From: Deinandra increscens subsp. villosa
Lineage: Eukaryota; Streptophyta; Magnoliopsida; Asterales; Asteraceae
Reading direction: 5' to 3'
DNA length: 64,000 nt
Assembly (NCBI GenBank): GCA_039602395.1
Contig: JBCNJP010000017.1
Location: 7,185,238-7,249,237, forward strand
Positions 1-12,383 of this stretch are shown one piece after another. The notes beneath the pieces are model-generated. The model saw nothing but the letters and a program-made list of their open reading frames with translations, was not told the origin of the DNA and searched no databases. Position 1 is the first letter of the stretch; the number at the start of each line of letters is the position of its first letter. Position numbers and translations under genes: made by a program.

Positions 1-318
1 CACTACAATAATAGTCTGCATCCAGAGGGTTCAGAGATCATTTGTAAGCATTGCGGAAAGATACAAGATCAGATAATCACGTAAGTACCTTACTACCATC
101 AACCAGAAAAATGATCATACTAATCATAGAATGATAATGGTTCTTGTTTCTCATTATCAAAATTAGTAAAAAAAAATGATAATTTGGATATCAACTAACT
201 GAAATATATATTCGTAATAGATACTGCGTCAATGGTACAATTTTTTACGGCATGTCCACAAATGCTGATTGTCTTTTTTGATGACGCACTGACAAAGGTT
301 CTAGGAGTTGGAATAAAG
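1..318 (+). pseudogene. OB-fold / RPA70-like exon remnant (Helitron-associated type)
   Basis: Two exon-like stretches read in frame. The first (1-80) contains CKHCGK, a zinc-ribbon half, and stops at a consensus donor gtaagt at 81. The second ends at 318 before gtaaca and contains VFFDDALTKVLG, which resembles the 'hydrophobic-FFDD-x-TK-hydrophobic-hydrophobic-G' stretch of RPA70-type OB folds. Such OB-fold proteins are often carried by plant Helitrons. The gene runs off the left edge of the window, so neither start nor length is known. Neighbouring DNA holds two Helitron-like 3' hairpins, which fits but does not prove a mobile origin. It could also be a host RPA-like gene. Confidence 0.35.
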
Positions 319-1849
319 GTAACAGGATTTTTTTTTACAGTCGTAATTCTAACAAATTCACCTACAAATGGGTAGATTTTGGTCAAAATTGAAGTCAAAA
401 TATTGAAATAAATATTTTCATCCTGAAATCACTATTACTATTATGATGTTTTATTTTTACTTGGTACTTTTCTTCTTCTTAGCTACCTCTTATTTTATTC
501 TTCAAACTAATTATTTTGTTTTCTTCAATTCCCACCAAGCAAGACACACACAACTAATTATTTTGTCTTTAGATTCCCCAGGTACTAAAGTTTATATTTA
601 CGTTTCATGGTACACGTGCTCCTAAAATACTATGACACACATCAGTATTTACCCTTTCCATTTAATTTAATTATGTTCTACTTTACATATGTATGGGCTT
701 CTACAATATATGAGACCATATTTAGGAGGCTTTTCACAACTATTTTCTTCCTTAAGACTTATACTTATGACTTATGCTCTTTTTAATGGCCGCAAACAAA
801 ATGCGAACTGATCCGACTTCTTGACAAAATCACAGGCTGATTAGAAGAACTTCTGTATAGAAGAATAAAGAAACTCTCTTTTGGCTACTTATAAGGACTG
901 GTTGCGTACCAAAAAGTCTAAAACATTTACCTTCAGCTATAATGGTCTTGATGTAAAGGTAGTTAGTGCCTCTTTGGTAAAGGCCAACTTTTATCATGTA
1001 ATTGAATAGGTGCTAAACAAAGCCCTAAAACAACACTTATGTAATTAAATTAAATAGGTGCTAAACAAAACCCTAAAACAACACTATTGTATGCCTGGCC
1101 TCTAATTTTTTGGTATGCTTAGCATAACCTATATCAAATAATGTCATAACAGCTATAACAAAGAAAAAGAGGCAACAAATCCCGCCGCAACGCGTGGGGT
1201 TCCTCTACTGCTTATATAATGCTATATAATATCAGTAACATCTATATAAAACTACACAAATACAATTAAAATAAAAGACAACCCGCCGCAACGCGCGGTC
1301 AGGGTTACTCGTATCAAATAAATTGCAAGGGTTCCTTTATCAACAGTGGAAAATAATATTTCATTTATATCAAATTTTAACTACAGATCTTCTGGCTTGA
1401 TGGTAAAATTTACTAAATTTTTTTAATTATGAGTCTCATCTTGATAGTTATATGTTTTTTTATTTTCGTTTTCTTTACATACTGTTATATAATACTACGA
1501 CATTGTATACCAAAGTTATCCTCGCACAGATGGCAAATTAAGTTTTCTCCAAATTGTAGTCGGCGATTTTGAGAACCGTGTAGGTGTTATTAGGCGGTCA
1601 TCACGTAGAAGAGTTATTGAAGTCGTCGTTTTGCGAGCTAGCCTCCAAGAAGTTTTCTGCCATTTTAGTACTTCACCACATCATCCTACCTCTCAGTCTC
1701 TTTATCCTCTTCAATCTTCAGTTCACTTTTGATTTTACATACATGCATGCATGAGAATCAAATATGTGTTTACTTAAATTATACCAAAGGTAACTACACT
1801 TTTTTTAACATCGTATTCTGTCACTTTTGATCTTACAACGCTTACTAAT
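319..1849. other. Non-coding, AT-rich; two Helitron-like 3' hairpins and a 48 bp tandem repeat
   Basis: I find no protein gene here. A 48 bp unit containing aggtgctaaacaaa and ccctaaaacaacact is present twice at about 1003-1086. GC-rich palindromes cccgccgcaacgcg at 1181-1194 and 1282-1295 stand out from the AT-rich background and resemble the terminal hairpin of plant Helitrons. The first is followed by cctctactg, close to the expected CTAG-T terminus but not exact. They are probably degenerate Helitron ends. Confidence 0.35.
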
Positions 1850-1989
1850 TTACATAATTATAATTATATTATATAAAACACACCAAAACTGTCATGAAAA
1901 ATGATATATATATTGAAGCCGAACCAATAACAATAACATTCCAAAGTCATACTACTTGTTTAAAATATTTCCAATTGGGGTCTAAATGA

Positions 1990-2065
1990 TACCTCAAGCT
2001 TATATATAAATAGCAACCCATGAGGTTCACTATAACACATCCCATCAATAAGTCTTGAAGTAAAC
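1990..2065 (+). promoter_or_regulatory. Core promoter of left ZIP gene (TATA box)
   Basis: A TATA element tatatataaata at 2001-2012 lies about 55 bp before the ATG. The same element and spacing are kept in the right copy (about 41118-41130). Upstream sequence to about 1890 is also shared with the right copy and, more weakly, with two orphan promoter-like segments near 23280-23450 and 56035-56140. Confidence 0.7.
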
Positions 2066-4833
2066 ATGGCTTCCAATTTAAAAATGGTCTCAATTTTCAT
2101 CATCTTTTTAACATTTCTATGCACCAACGCCTTGTCACAATGTGAAGATGCAACCAACAACCCATGTAACAACAAATCCAAGGCCTTGCCCTTAAAGATC
2201 ATCGGTATCGCGGTTATCCTCATCACAAGCATCATCGGGGTATCCCTACCTCTAATCACTCGGTCCATCCCTGCGCTTAGCCCTGATCGCAGTCTTTTTG
2301 TGATCGTCAAAGCGTTTGCGTCGGGCATCATTTTGGCTACGGGATTTATGCATGTCTTGCCTGATTCTTTCGATATGTTGAGATCAAGTTGCTTGGCTGA
2401 TAACCCGTGGCACAAGTTCCCGTTTACGGGCTTTGTTGCTATGTTATCGGCTATTTTCACGCTCGTGGTGGACTCGATGGCTACGAGCGTGTATACCACG
2501 AAGAACAACTCTGTAGCGGCTGAAGGCGGCGAGGTGGTTGTCGAAGATCGGGAGATGGTGGTGGCAAGTGGTGGTGGTATGCATTTTCATGGACATAGTC
2601 ACGGCCAACAAAAGGGCGCAATTGGCCAACAACTTCTTCGTTATCGCGTCGTAGCCATGGTTAGTATCAAATAAACATTACCACCGGTCATTTGGCCGAG
2701 TGGCACAGGTGATAAGGGTACGACTCAAGACTGAGAGGTCATGAGTTCAACACCCCAACCAGACATGTTTTCCATCTGATCGTTCACGAAAATGGTTTTC
2801 CCTAAAAACTCAACGGTGAAATCATTAAAAAAAGTTAAATAAACATTAAATCTTAGGTTAGAAACCACTTTAAATGAGAAAGAAAATCATTTAATGTTTT
2901 TATTACTTTTATTCATCTCAGGGGCGGACCTACTAAGGTCCCAGGGGTAGCGTCCGCTACCCCTGAACTTTTACCCCGACGTGTAATTTTTTTTTTTATA
3001 GGTTTTCGGTTTTTCGCGACCCCTGAAACGAATTTTTCGCGACCCCTGGAAGAAATTTTATGGCTTTTACTTAAAAATATGATCAAAAGCCCCTTAAAAA
3101 TATGATTAAAAGCACGTTAACTACCTAAATTTTTTTTCGAGGGCGCTGCCCCCGAACCCCCGTTAATCCCCGCTACCCCTGATATTATTTCCTGGATCCG
3201 CCACTGATTCATTTTATCATGAATGCTAGAAGAAAACAAACTTCACTAAAGTACGTATAAAGTAGAAGGTCAAACACTATTTTAATAATTAAATTATATT
3301 TATATTTATTTTTGTTCATATATATCACTTAAACTCTAGACTTTGTCATATGTTTTTTTTTTTTTGAACTCAGAAGAAGATGACATGCATGTGTCACACT
3401 TACCAGACTCTATTTTTCCTATTTAAAACTCTTTATATATTACATACGTAAAGGTGTTATAAAATTCTCATGCTATTATCATTGTAACATGTTTATTTTT
3501 ATATTTATGTTCAGAGATAAGTTTTATTCAAAATTATAATTAAAACCACCATTAAATTTCATCCAATCTTGGGTAAAACAACAGAAAAACAAATCACCCT
3601 GACAGCCAAGGGAGGCGGGCAACAAGCTGCGCCGCCAAACCCTTCTGAATAGCAAAACTAAGACGCGTGAAAACAACATTCAAAGAACCGGGGGTCACAA
3701 CGTTACCACGCATGACCCGTTGTACTCTATTCAAAGTTTCAACGGCCTCAGGGGCGAGGAACCCAAAGGTGTCAAAAGCAAAAGAAACAAACACATGTTG
3801 ATTTTCAAGGCACATTTTCTCGTGCTTGTTCACTTTCCCCGCAGCCGCTTTAGAAGCCGCCTGACCCACCTTGAACTCACCGACCCCCAAGCCCACAAGG
3901 GGGGAGACCCCAGTTAGATCCAAGCATGCGTGTTTCCCTCCCTTCCATCCAAAGACCAAAATCAAATTATTATAATGATGTACAACTAATTAATCGAGAT
4001 ACGAAAGTATAAATCTTTTAAGTGTCAATCTAGACGTTTTTTCTTTTTTACAAATGGAGTTCTTCATGTTAATCTATATATTGCGTCTATATTTCGTTTA
4101 AATTTTACTGAAAATCGATTAGCCATGTCGCAAATTAAAGCGCATGTCTACCCACCTCATATTTATTTATATTTACACAAGAAGCAATACTTTTAAAAGT
4201 CTAAAAAATTGAAAATTTGATTATTAGGTGCTTGAACTCGGAATAGTGGTTCACTCGATAGTGATCGGGCTCGGAGTCGGAGCGTCAAATGATGTTTGCA
4301 CGATAAAGCCATTAGTGGCAGCTCTTTGTTTCCATCAAATGTTTGAAGGCATGGGTCTTGGTGGTTGTATTCTTCAGGTATTATAAAAATAATATTTATT
4401 TTATGTGCGAGTTTAACACATAAAAAGTTTATAGTAGAGGACTGTAAGAAACGCATAATATAATAGTATTTTACCTTTTTTTTATCCTAAATGTATTTTA
4501 TATAACAAAATATGTAATGAATAACAGGCTGAGTACAAGACGGTGAAGAAAGTAGCAATGGTCTTTTTCTTCTCCATAACGACCCCGTTTGGGATCGCTC
4601 TTGGGATAGCGTTGTCGAAGACGTACAAAGAGAACAGCCCGAGTTCATTAATCACGGTCGGATTACTCAACGCTTCATCAGCTGGACTACTTATCTACAT
4701 GGCTTTGGTCGATCTTCTTGCCGCAGATTTCATGGGTCCGAAGCTTCAAGGAAGCATTAAGCTTCAAATTAAATCTTATGCAGCTGTCTTACTTGGCGCT
4801 GGTGGGATGTCTTTGATGGCAAAATGGGCTTAA
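2066..4833 (+). CDS. ZIP-family divalent metal (Fe/Zn) transporter, IRT type, 3 exons
   Basis: Plasma- or endomembrane protein predicted to move Fe2+/Zn2+ into the cytosol. Exons 2066-2659, 4228-4377 and 4528-4833 join in phase 0 (donor gttagt, acceptor ttattag; donor gtatta, acceptor aacag) and give 349 residues, the usual ZIP length. An N-terminal hydrophobic signal (about 1-24) precedes a short Cys-containing extracellular stretch (C26, C34). TM1 starts near residue 41. GFMHVLPD (93-100) supplies metal ligands in TM2. A His-rich variable loop HFHGHSHG is at 173-180. The ZIP signature HSIVIGLGVGAS starts at H207 (TM4), and HQMFEGMGLGGC at 234-245 (TM5) completes the binuclear centre. No disabling change is seen. 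Intron 1 holds a SINE, a hAT MITE and a LINE-like piece. Family is certain; substrate is inferred. Confidence 0.93.
2681..2836 (+). mobile_element. tRNA-derived SINE in ZIP intron 1
   Basis: A 156 bp unit is bounded by a 12 bp direct repeat aaataaacatta at 2669-2680 and 2837-2848. It begins with tRNA-like sequence: a box-A-like tggcacaggtga and a box-B-like gagttcaacaccc about 40 bp later. It ends in an A-rich tail. The same insertion sits in the right ZIP copy (40265-40438), where box B (gagttcgatacc) is closer to consensus, so it predates the duplication. Confidence 0.8.
2919..3206. mobile_element. hAT MITE (288 bp), left copy only
   Basis: Termini caggggcggacc and ggatccgccactg form imperfect TIRs of the hAT type. 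They are flanked by an 8 bp duplication attcatct / attcattt (2911-2918, 3207-3214). The right ZIP intron has no insertion at this site. Inside are repeated 'cgctacccctga' and 'cgcgacccctg' words. Confidence 0.85.
3535..3956 (-). mobile_element. 5'-truncated retroelement piece (probable LINE/RTE C-terminal part), left copy only
   Basis: The insert is bounded by caaaat repeats (3529-3534 and 3957-3962) and is absent from the right ZIP intron. On the minus strand an open frame (3965-3594) ends in a block with FAFDTFGFLAPEAV and AIQKGLAAQLVARLP. I recall this block as a recurrent plant transposon-encoded C-terminal sequence, probably of non-LTR type. Its base composition is more GC-rich than the surrounding intron. 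Family assignment is tentative; the insertion itself is clear from the empty site. Confidence 0.6.
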
Positions 4834-6928
4834 ATGAACTTCATCTTTCATCATGTCATTGAAATTGTGTTATGTAAAAGATGCATGAAATTGTGTTATG
4901 TAAAAGATAAATAAAATAACATAAGAATGATTATTTTACAAGCAATTACACAAGATCAAATAAAGATAATGTTTTGTAAGAGAATGCCCCCGAACGATTC
5001 TTGTAAATCATACTTCAACGCAAACATGCTTTAGTGGGAACATATGATTGGTCTTGTGATTTTTGAATTTTTAATTTTCGTTTTCTTTTAATATTTAGTG
5101 TCTTGTTTTTATGGTTTCAGTTATATTTAATTGTTATTTTAATGCATTTTATATTTTTTATTTAATGCATATTATGTGTATATATTAATATTAAAAAATC
5201 GTATGCTACTTTCAGGCTTTCACTACTCCTCTACTTAGGGCATTTGATATGATCCCCTTGAGGGGAGTGTAAAGCCCTCTCATCCCGTGAAACATCGCAA
5301 AACTTTATGCTTCGCAGCATCGACGGCTAGGCTGTTGCCAGTTAAGGATTAGATGACAGGCTCGGAGCCGCCTGAGACGCGTGTAGGGCCCTCTTTGGTT
5401 GCCATGTGGGACCAATGGAATTTCATTGATTTGGGCGCTAACTTTAGTCTTGCCTTCTTAACCGGTCCCACCTACGTGGCAGCTTCTAATAGGTCTGTTT
5501 GGTTAATGGTCATGAACTTAAGGCTAAATTTTAGATGGTGTTCGGTAAAAAAAAAAACATTAGTTAAATTGATCAATTTGGTGACTTTCTCAAAAGATAA
5601 ATTTTGAAAAGTCAGAAGACCGCTCAAGATATTAGCGAGACGACCATGTAAGGTGGTATGAGATCAAATTTGTAGGTGATATGAAAATGGAGCGTCTCTT
5701 TCTTTAACTCTTCGACTACCGGATGTCTCTTTTCTAGTCCATTATATTTCCAAACAACCTTGATTTTAGGTATGTTTTTTTCTTGCCTAAGGTTTAATTA
5801 TATGAATGGTATGCTTATTGATAGATGATTGGTCCATGTTTAGTGTGACTATTTAGATGTTTAGAAATTAGATCAATGTTTTCTTAACCGGACCAGATAA
5901 TGAATCAATCGTCTTACCAGTTCACTAGTCGAACCACTTTGACCGGTCGGGCCGGATTTAAATACGGGATAATATTATTAATATAGAAACAAAAATTATA
6001 TATAAATATATTTGTTGCTATATAATATCCTTTATATTTATATTATTGTTTAATATGATATGATAAATACATATACATACATTAATACTTTCGTAACATA
6101 GAAGCAGATACCCTCCTTCGTTTCTAATATCCCCCTATATAAACATAATACAATTTACTGTACAAACTCCACAACATAACGTACAACCTATCAATGCATA
6201 CATTGTACAAAAAGTTATGCACGTTGTACAACCTCTCTTTGCACCTTCAAAATTAGCCTATGTTACAAGATTTGGAGCTTTTTGTGCAACATTCCATAAA
6301 AACAACGGACTGTGCGGCCCACCTAAACCCTCATTTTCTTCCATATTGCCCGCCAAAATCATTTAATTATGTCAAACACCGGATTTTCCGGCAAGAGCCC
6401 ATACCTCATACGTGTTATCGGCGAGGTTGTACAACCTTTAAAGTACTTTTTACAACCATGATGCACAACCTTTGAAGCTGTCCTCTTTGCTCAATTAAAC
6501 ACGCATCTTCTGGCGCTATTTAATGGTTTTTCTGATTTCTCTCTCTATAACCTACGCACAAACATATGCTTAAAATGATATTTTCCTGTCACATTGCTTC
6601 TTCACGGCAACCTGTTGGTTGTTGATTGCGTGGGTCTGTTGCGATTTGGTGGCTATCGTGTCACCTTCGCTGGGTTGTAATGTTGGATCTAGGGTTTTTA
6701 AGTCGTTTATTGTCTATCGTTGGGTGGTTGATTTCCTTATGTGTGTTTCAGTATTTTTTGTTTGCCTAATGTTGTTTCATGATTTTAATTTGTTTCTCTT
6801 TCTTAGGCTTCCTTAGGAGCATCATCTAAGGTATTGCATTATGTTCCGAATTCGTCTACTGTTAGACATTTATATGGACAATTTTAATTCTGTTGGTATC
6901 ACTATTACTTTATGATCATGGAAATTGA
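4834..6928. other. ZIP 3' flank and intergenic DNA shared by both arms
   Basis: An aataaa-type signal lies near 4909. Both arms keep this stretch, including short ORFs near 5353-5607 and 6260-6475 that are open in both copies but show no domain and no coding-like substitution pattern. The word gtacaacct recurs between 6180 and 6475 in both orientations and may be a degraded MITE. I see no convincing gene. Confidence 0.5.
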
Positions 6929-9345
6929 TTTGTGTTGCGTATCACCTGAGGTTTCGTATATGATAGATTTAAATATTCGATTTCTGGTATGCTTACATAT
7001 TCTATGTCTAACATATCATTTTAATTTTTTATGTAATTAATGGTCTAAAGTGTTTGTGTTGTAGGCTTATCATTTAGTGGTGCTTTGTAATTCCATCAAA
7101 TCACTATTAAGTGTATATATTTTTTCTGCCAAGTACCAACTGTTTGTTAAAAGGTTAATTTTTCTGCCAAGTACCAACTGTTTGTTAAAAGGTTAATTTT
7201 TCTTCCTTTATATATATTTAAGCGCTTGATTTAAGTTGTATGCGAGGCTACTTAATTGGTGAGTTTTGTTGATGCCCTTTTATTATATTTGCATGCTTAA
7301 TTTGGGTATTCTTTCATAACATTAGGATAGTATGGTCATTGTTGGATTGTTATGGAATTTCAAGTTGTAAATTAAAATGTTCTTTTCCCTTTTTTATACA
7401 CTTTTGTTGTTTCGCAGGTGCTCATTTTTTACTTAATTGGCCTCCTTGTTCTTTTGAATTTAGGTGAGGATTCATTTACCCTTGGTCTTATACATTTTCT
7501 TGATTTTAGGTGTATGTTCTTGCATGTGATTAATAAAATAATGAATACTTTATGGATTCGTACAAAACAACACCTCCGCAACCTCTGGTACGCCATTCCT
7601 TTTATTTCTTTTCTATTGAGTCTCTGTTTTTGTTTACGAATCTTTTAGGTTAATTAAAAGCAAGTGATCAATAGATCCTTGGCTATAAAGGGATGAAAGT
7701 CCGAATCTAAATGAGAAAACTACATCAAACAGCTGCAGCTCCTGGGTCCATCTTGAAGGGTATAAAATTTCATAAAGACATATAATAGTAGAGGTGTACA
7801 TAAAAACCGGTTTACAAACCGAACCGGTATAAAAACCGAAACCGGTTCGAGATAAAAACCGGTTTTAAGAAAACCGATTCGGTTCAAGTATAAACTGGCA
7901 GTTCTCCGTCGATTTGGCATTCTCATTTAGCGAACCGGTTTCAAACTGAGTTGTCTTTGAAACCGATTTGGAACCGGTTTAAAAACCGGTCCGGAACCGC
8001 TTTAGAAATCAATTTATTATTAATTCCAATTAACCATTAATCACTTAAATGTTATTAGCTGTAATTCCAATACAAATATAAGTAGCACTTTTTTAGTTCT
8101 ACTATGCTTTAAATTTGTAGTCTTGTACTTTTGGCCAACTTTTTTCTCTTATATCAAGCCTTAAGCTTTTGCTTAGTTGATTATTTGATGAATTTAAAAA
8201 AGCAAAAAAAAAAAGTTTTTTTACAAACCGGTTCAACCCAAACCGGTTTCAAACTGACCCGATTCAGTTCTATAGGTTTGAGGTTTTGTTGCTTCAAACC
8301 GGTTTGTAACCCGAACCGATTTTGTTCAAACCGGTTTTGACCAAAGTTGACCAAACCGGTTTCGGTTTACAACCCGAACCGGTTTGAAAAAAACCCGATT
8401 TTGTACACCTCTATATAATAGTAGTGAGATTTTATAGCCATCAAATGTAGCTGTTTGATGTAGCTATCTATCGACTTTTTTTTTCTTCTCAAAAAGGTGT
8501 TGTTGTGCTAATACATATATTTTTTGGCAGGTTTCTTTGTTGTCATTCGCTTGATAAATCATTGTCCTCTTGGGTAAGCCTCTATTGTCCATGTTCTTTA
8601 TATATTGAAGGCAGTAGGGTATTTTTTATGCTTAATATATTTGTTAAGAGATTTGTTAGATGTTTCATTTTGTTTGTCAAATTTCTCAATTGCATTATTT
8701 TTCCATATGAACATTTTGATCAAATTGAGTTTCATTTCTTTTGTTTAGTCGTTCTCTTGAATTCTGCCCATTAGTGTTGTTTGGTCTTTAATTGGAGAAG
8801 GGGCATGTTGATTGGGTATGGTGGTGGATTGATAGACTAGAATAACATTTTATGTTGAATGAAATGAAGGAAGCGGTCGGATCGTTAAGTACACGTACAC
8901 ATCCTTGCATATTAGTGATTGAATATACTAATTTTGGCTTCAACTTTTTTTTACATTATGTCCTTCACCTGAATATACTAAGTTTTTATGTTGATTTCCA
9001 TTTTGAAGATTCAGTAGGCTTCTTTTTATTGCTTTTATTATCTAAGGTAATGTTAATAAATTTTGATTTTGCTAACTTGGACTTTGTTGGTTTAACACAC
9101 ATATTGAGATTGATAAATGTGTTTTATAATTATTCTTCCTCTGGGTGTGATTCATCAAACAAGGAAAGGGTCTGTTATTACTTGCTTATACTAAGAGTGA
9201 ATAATTTCATGATGTTACTATAAGTGGTTTTAAAACATTAAAAGATAATATAATGAATAGTTGATTTTAAGAATATGATTTCACTAACTTGGGTTTTGTT
9301 AGTTTATGTTGATTGTAGGCAAAATCAAGAGAACGTAATGTGGAT
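6929..9345. other. 2.4 kb block present only in left arm
   Basis: The right arm runs directly from the equivalent of 6928 to the equivalent of 9346. Both breakpoints carry the trinucleotide gat (6926-6928, 9343-9345). The block has no TIRs at its edges, so it looks like a deletion from the right copy, not an insertion here. It is AT-rich, has several short ORFs that I do not believe, and contains a hAT MITE at 7789-8413. Confidence 0.8.
7789..8413. mobile_element. Nonautonomous hAT element with AACCGG subterminal arrays (625 bp)
   Basis: Termini tagaggtgtaca and tgtacacctcta are perfect inverted repeats, flanked by an 8 bp target duplication tataatag (7781-7788, 8414-8421). Both subterminal regions (about 7805-8000 and 8225-8390) are packed with the palindromic word aaccggtt and close variants. 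The middle is AT-rich with no coding capacity. Confidence 0.93.
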
Positions 9346-10333
9346 ATGCACAAGTCATAAACTTTGTTCATCCTCTGAAAGATCGTTCGGAGCCAAAAAC
9401 AATTGGAGATGTATAACCAGAAAGAACAATTGGAGATGCATAACCGACTTTTTAAAACGGTCCAACTCCGTCGTGAAGCGCGGGTCGACCCACTTGTATG
9501 AATACATAATAGAATGAGTAATAATCAAAACAAGCTGCAAATAAATTGTAACTTGGCATATATTTATAGTTACTCGTAGTCGGACCTACTATTGAGATTA
9601 CACCCGTTGTCCCTGCTTCAACAGAAAGACCACGATCCTACCGCCCATACGGTTGTACACCGAATGGTCCGCGGATGATGTACACTCCGAGGAAGATGAT
9701 CATTCTTCCATAGAGGTGAGTTGCCTTTCCTTCTATTGTTGAACCCGCTATCAAACGGTAGTGACTGACTGATGCCCACGGCTGGGCTAGCTAACTGACG
9801 TGATCCAGACTTGGAGAGATGATGAGGGGATACCCATCATTCATGAGATTGGAGACTCTTTGACCGCCACACCCGTACCATCGTCTCACACCCTCAAAAT
9901 CCTCTTGACAGAGTTTTACCGAGAAGGGCGTGACAAACCAGGATCCAAGTCATTAGTCATAACTCATACGAATGATTACTATATAAGTTTTAGAAAAGAT
10001 GTAATGTGGCTCATCCACATGAGGCAAAAACAATTTAAGTAATGCGGAAACGTAAAAGTAAATGCAAAGTAAAGTTATGCGCAAAACAAGCGCCCAAAAC
10101 AATTATAAGTAAATAAATCCAAAAATGTTTTCAAAATATTTTTAAGACCCAAATGTGATGCATGCGTCATATCGTGCTACACACCTCAGTTACCTGGAAA
10201 AAAAAAACATGCTAAAATGTGTCAACACAAAGGTTGGTGAGTTCAAAGGTTTAAACAAACGTAAGTTCAAGCGTTGGAGAAATGTAAATATTGTAATATC
10301 GATAGTTAGATATACTATAGTTCCTGTCACTAT
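9346..10333. other. Unassigned repeat-like DNA shared by both arms
   Basis: Includes a near-perfect 26-30 bp tandem repeat with aacaattggagatg at 9401 and 9425, and a higher-GC stretch at 9580-9960 also present in the right arm (about 35900-36300). No protein domain was recognised in any frame. Probably remnant retroelement DNA. Confidence 0.35.
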
Positions 10334-12375
10334 TAGGGGTGTTCAAAACTAGATATCCGAAAATTCGGATATCCGAATTTCGGATATCTGAAATTTCGGA
10401 TAGTTGATTTTCAATATCCGAATTCGTATCCGAATTTTCGGATATCCGAAATTTCGGATACGGATTCGGATAGTAAAACGGATATCTGAAGTTTTCAATC
10501 CCATTATAAAATTAATCATATCACTCACCAATAACATCCAAATATCAATAAAATTAATGAAGATAAGTACAGTTAAGTAACTAAATGGTTAAAGAATTAA
10601 ACATAAACATGTGAGGCTCTTTATCAGTCACTAGGGGTGAGCAGGAAACGGGTTTTACCCTGTAGACCCGGTAAACCCGACATACCCGACCCTGTAAAGA
10701 CCCTGTTTTTAGTTAACGGGTCGGGTCCCGGGTTTGAAAAATAATGTTAATCGGGTACGGGTCGGATACGGGTCGGGTACGGGTTTTAGCGGGTAAAACC
10801 CGTTTCGTCTGTTTAATATATGAATCATATATGTATATCCATTCATTTTAATAAAACCAAATAGAATAAATAGTATTTAAGCAAAAATTCTGTTTCACTT
10901 GTTTGTTTGTTACGCAAGTTGAATTTTTTTGGGATTGATTTGCATTTAAACTACAAATATATTAAAAAATAGGTTCTTATTAATTTTATGAATGAAATTC
11001 ATCTCCGTGACTCTGAAAATATATTACGTCAAGTCAATTACCTTAAAAATTTGAGTTTGTAACCCTCATTCATATTTTGGTGATTCAATATTTCACGTTT
11101 CATACACGCATCACATTCATCCCGATTCATCACTATTCGAGTATTCGGTTCGTTTGTTCACCGGTGAATCGTAACATAGTAAGTTTATACTTTTATTATC
11201 GATATTTTAAGTTAATTACTATAGTTCATAATCTCAGCTAACTTCTCTTTGATTTGAATCATTATTTTGGCACATGCTACCAAGTTTGTTATAATTCTTG
11301 TGCATTATTTCATTACTTGATCTTAGACAACTCTTAGTCCGTGTGATTTGTGAACAGGGGGTTGTTTACCGGGTGATATTATTAGTCATATTGAGTCAAA
11401 ACGTATCTTATTTAACGGGTACGGGTCAAGACCCGAATACCCGCAAACCCTGCGGGTCTAGACCCGCTCAAACCCTGTAAATAAAAGTATGGGTACGGGT
11501 TCACTCTATTGGCTTAAATGGGTACGGGTTTAGTACGGGTCGGATACGGGTATGACGGGTAAAACCCGTTTGCACACCCCTATTTATCACTACATTTAGG
11601 CCAAACTCATACTACTAGTGATGAGTACCATTTATCAGAACTGTTTTGATACAACAAGATTCAATTTTTACTATACAGATTCTATGACTCTATGTACAAC
11701 TCAAGAAAACAAAATTATAAAACCAATGTTTCTAAATGGACCTGTTGTTTTATTTTAAAATCAAGAAGACAAAAGGATCTGCTGATCTGCTGTTGATTCA
11801 AGTATGCAACCAAATAAGAAACAAGAAAACAAAATAATGCAATCAAATTGATCATACAACTCACCAAATCTGGTCGACGGGAGATGAGGACAGAGTTTGC
11901 AAGCAACCGAGACGGGAGTGATTGCGGAGGCCTGAGATCGATCAACGATAGCGGTCTGCGGTGGCTTCAGATCGATGGTGTGAGGAAGTGGCAAGTGAGG
12001 CCGTGAGGGTCGAGAGTGAGGAGTGGGCAGCGCTGCAACGACATTTCAATCTCCCGATTAGCGGTCGTCGGTCGAGAAGTGGAGAACGACGGGAGTCTGA
12101 GAGAAGATTTAGGATTTGCGATTTAGATTTTGGGAACCTGGGATTAGATTTAGGGTTTGTTAAAATGTTTTTAAATATATTTTATATATTATATATAATT
12201 AGATAATTTATTAAATACATTTCGGATATTTTTCGGATATCCGAATATCCGAAAAATTTCAAAATTAATATCCGAATCCGAATCCGAAAATTCGGATATC
12301 CGAATTTTCGGATATTTCGAGTTTGGATATTTTGGATATTTCGGATTCGGATTCGGATATTTTTGAACACCCCTA
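10334..12375. mobile_element. Nonautonomous hAT element with ATATCCGAA subterminal arrays, left copy
   Basis: Ends taggggtgttcaaaa and ttttgaacaccccta are inverted repeats, flanked by the 8 bp duplication gtcactat (10326-10333, 12376-12383). Both ends carry dense arrays of cggatatccgaa-type words. The interior (about 11700-12180) is GC-richer and looks like captured genic leader plus a donor (ggtgagt on the minus strand). Removing the nested insert (10627-11582) and its 7 bp duplication leaves 1079 bp, exactly the length of the right-arm copy (34451-35529). Confidence 0.95.
10627..11582. mobile_element. Nested hAT-type element with ACGGGT subterminal arrays, left copy only
   Basis: The insert sits inside the previous element. 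It has inverted ends around ggggtgagcaggaaacgggt and acccgtttgcacacccc, and a tttatca duplication at 10620-10626 and 11583-11589. The exact ends are uncertain by a few bases. Both subterminal regions are filled with gggtacggg / cgggtaaaacccg words. The right arm has the empty site. There is no coding capacity. Confidence 0.88.
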
Positions 12376-12383
12376 GTCACTAT

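Noticed and set aside
2690..2780. Possible tRNA gene (box A and box B)
   Set aside because: A 12 bp target duplication and A-rich tail show a SINE; no cloverleaf can be completed.
9800..10042. 80-codon ORF with a near-identical partner at 35819-36061
   Set aside because: Identity is explained by the inverted duplication; no domain, no start or splice context, so no evidence of coding.
11715..12206. Overlapping ORFs of 76-81 codons kept in both hAT copies (also 34634-35125)
   Set aside because: Several overlapping frames are open on both strands, copies differ without coding bias, and the region looks like a captured leader in a nonautonomous element.
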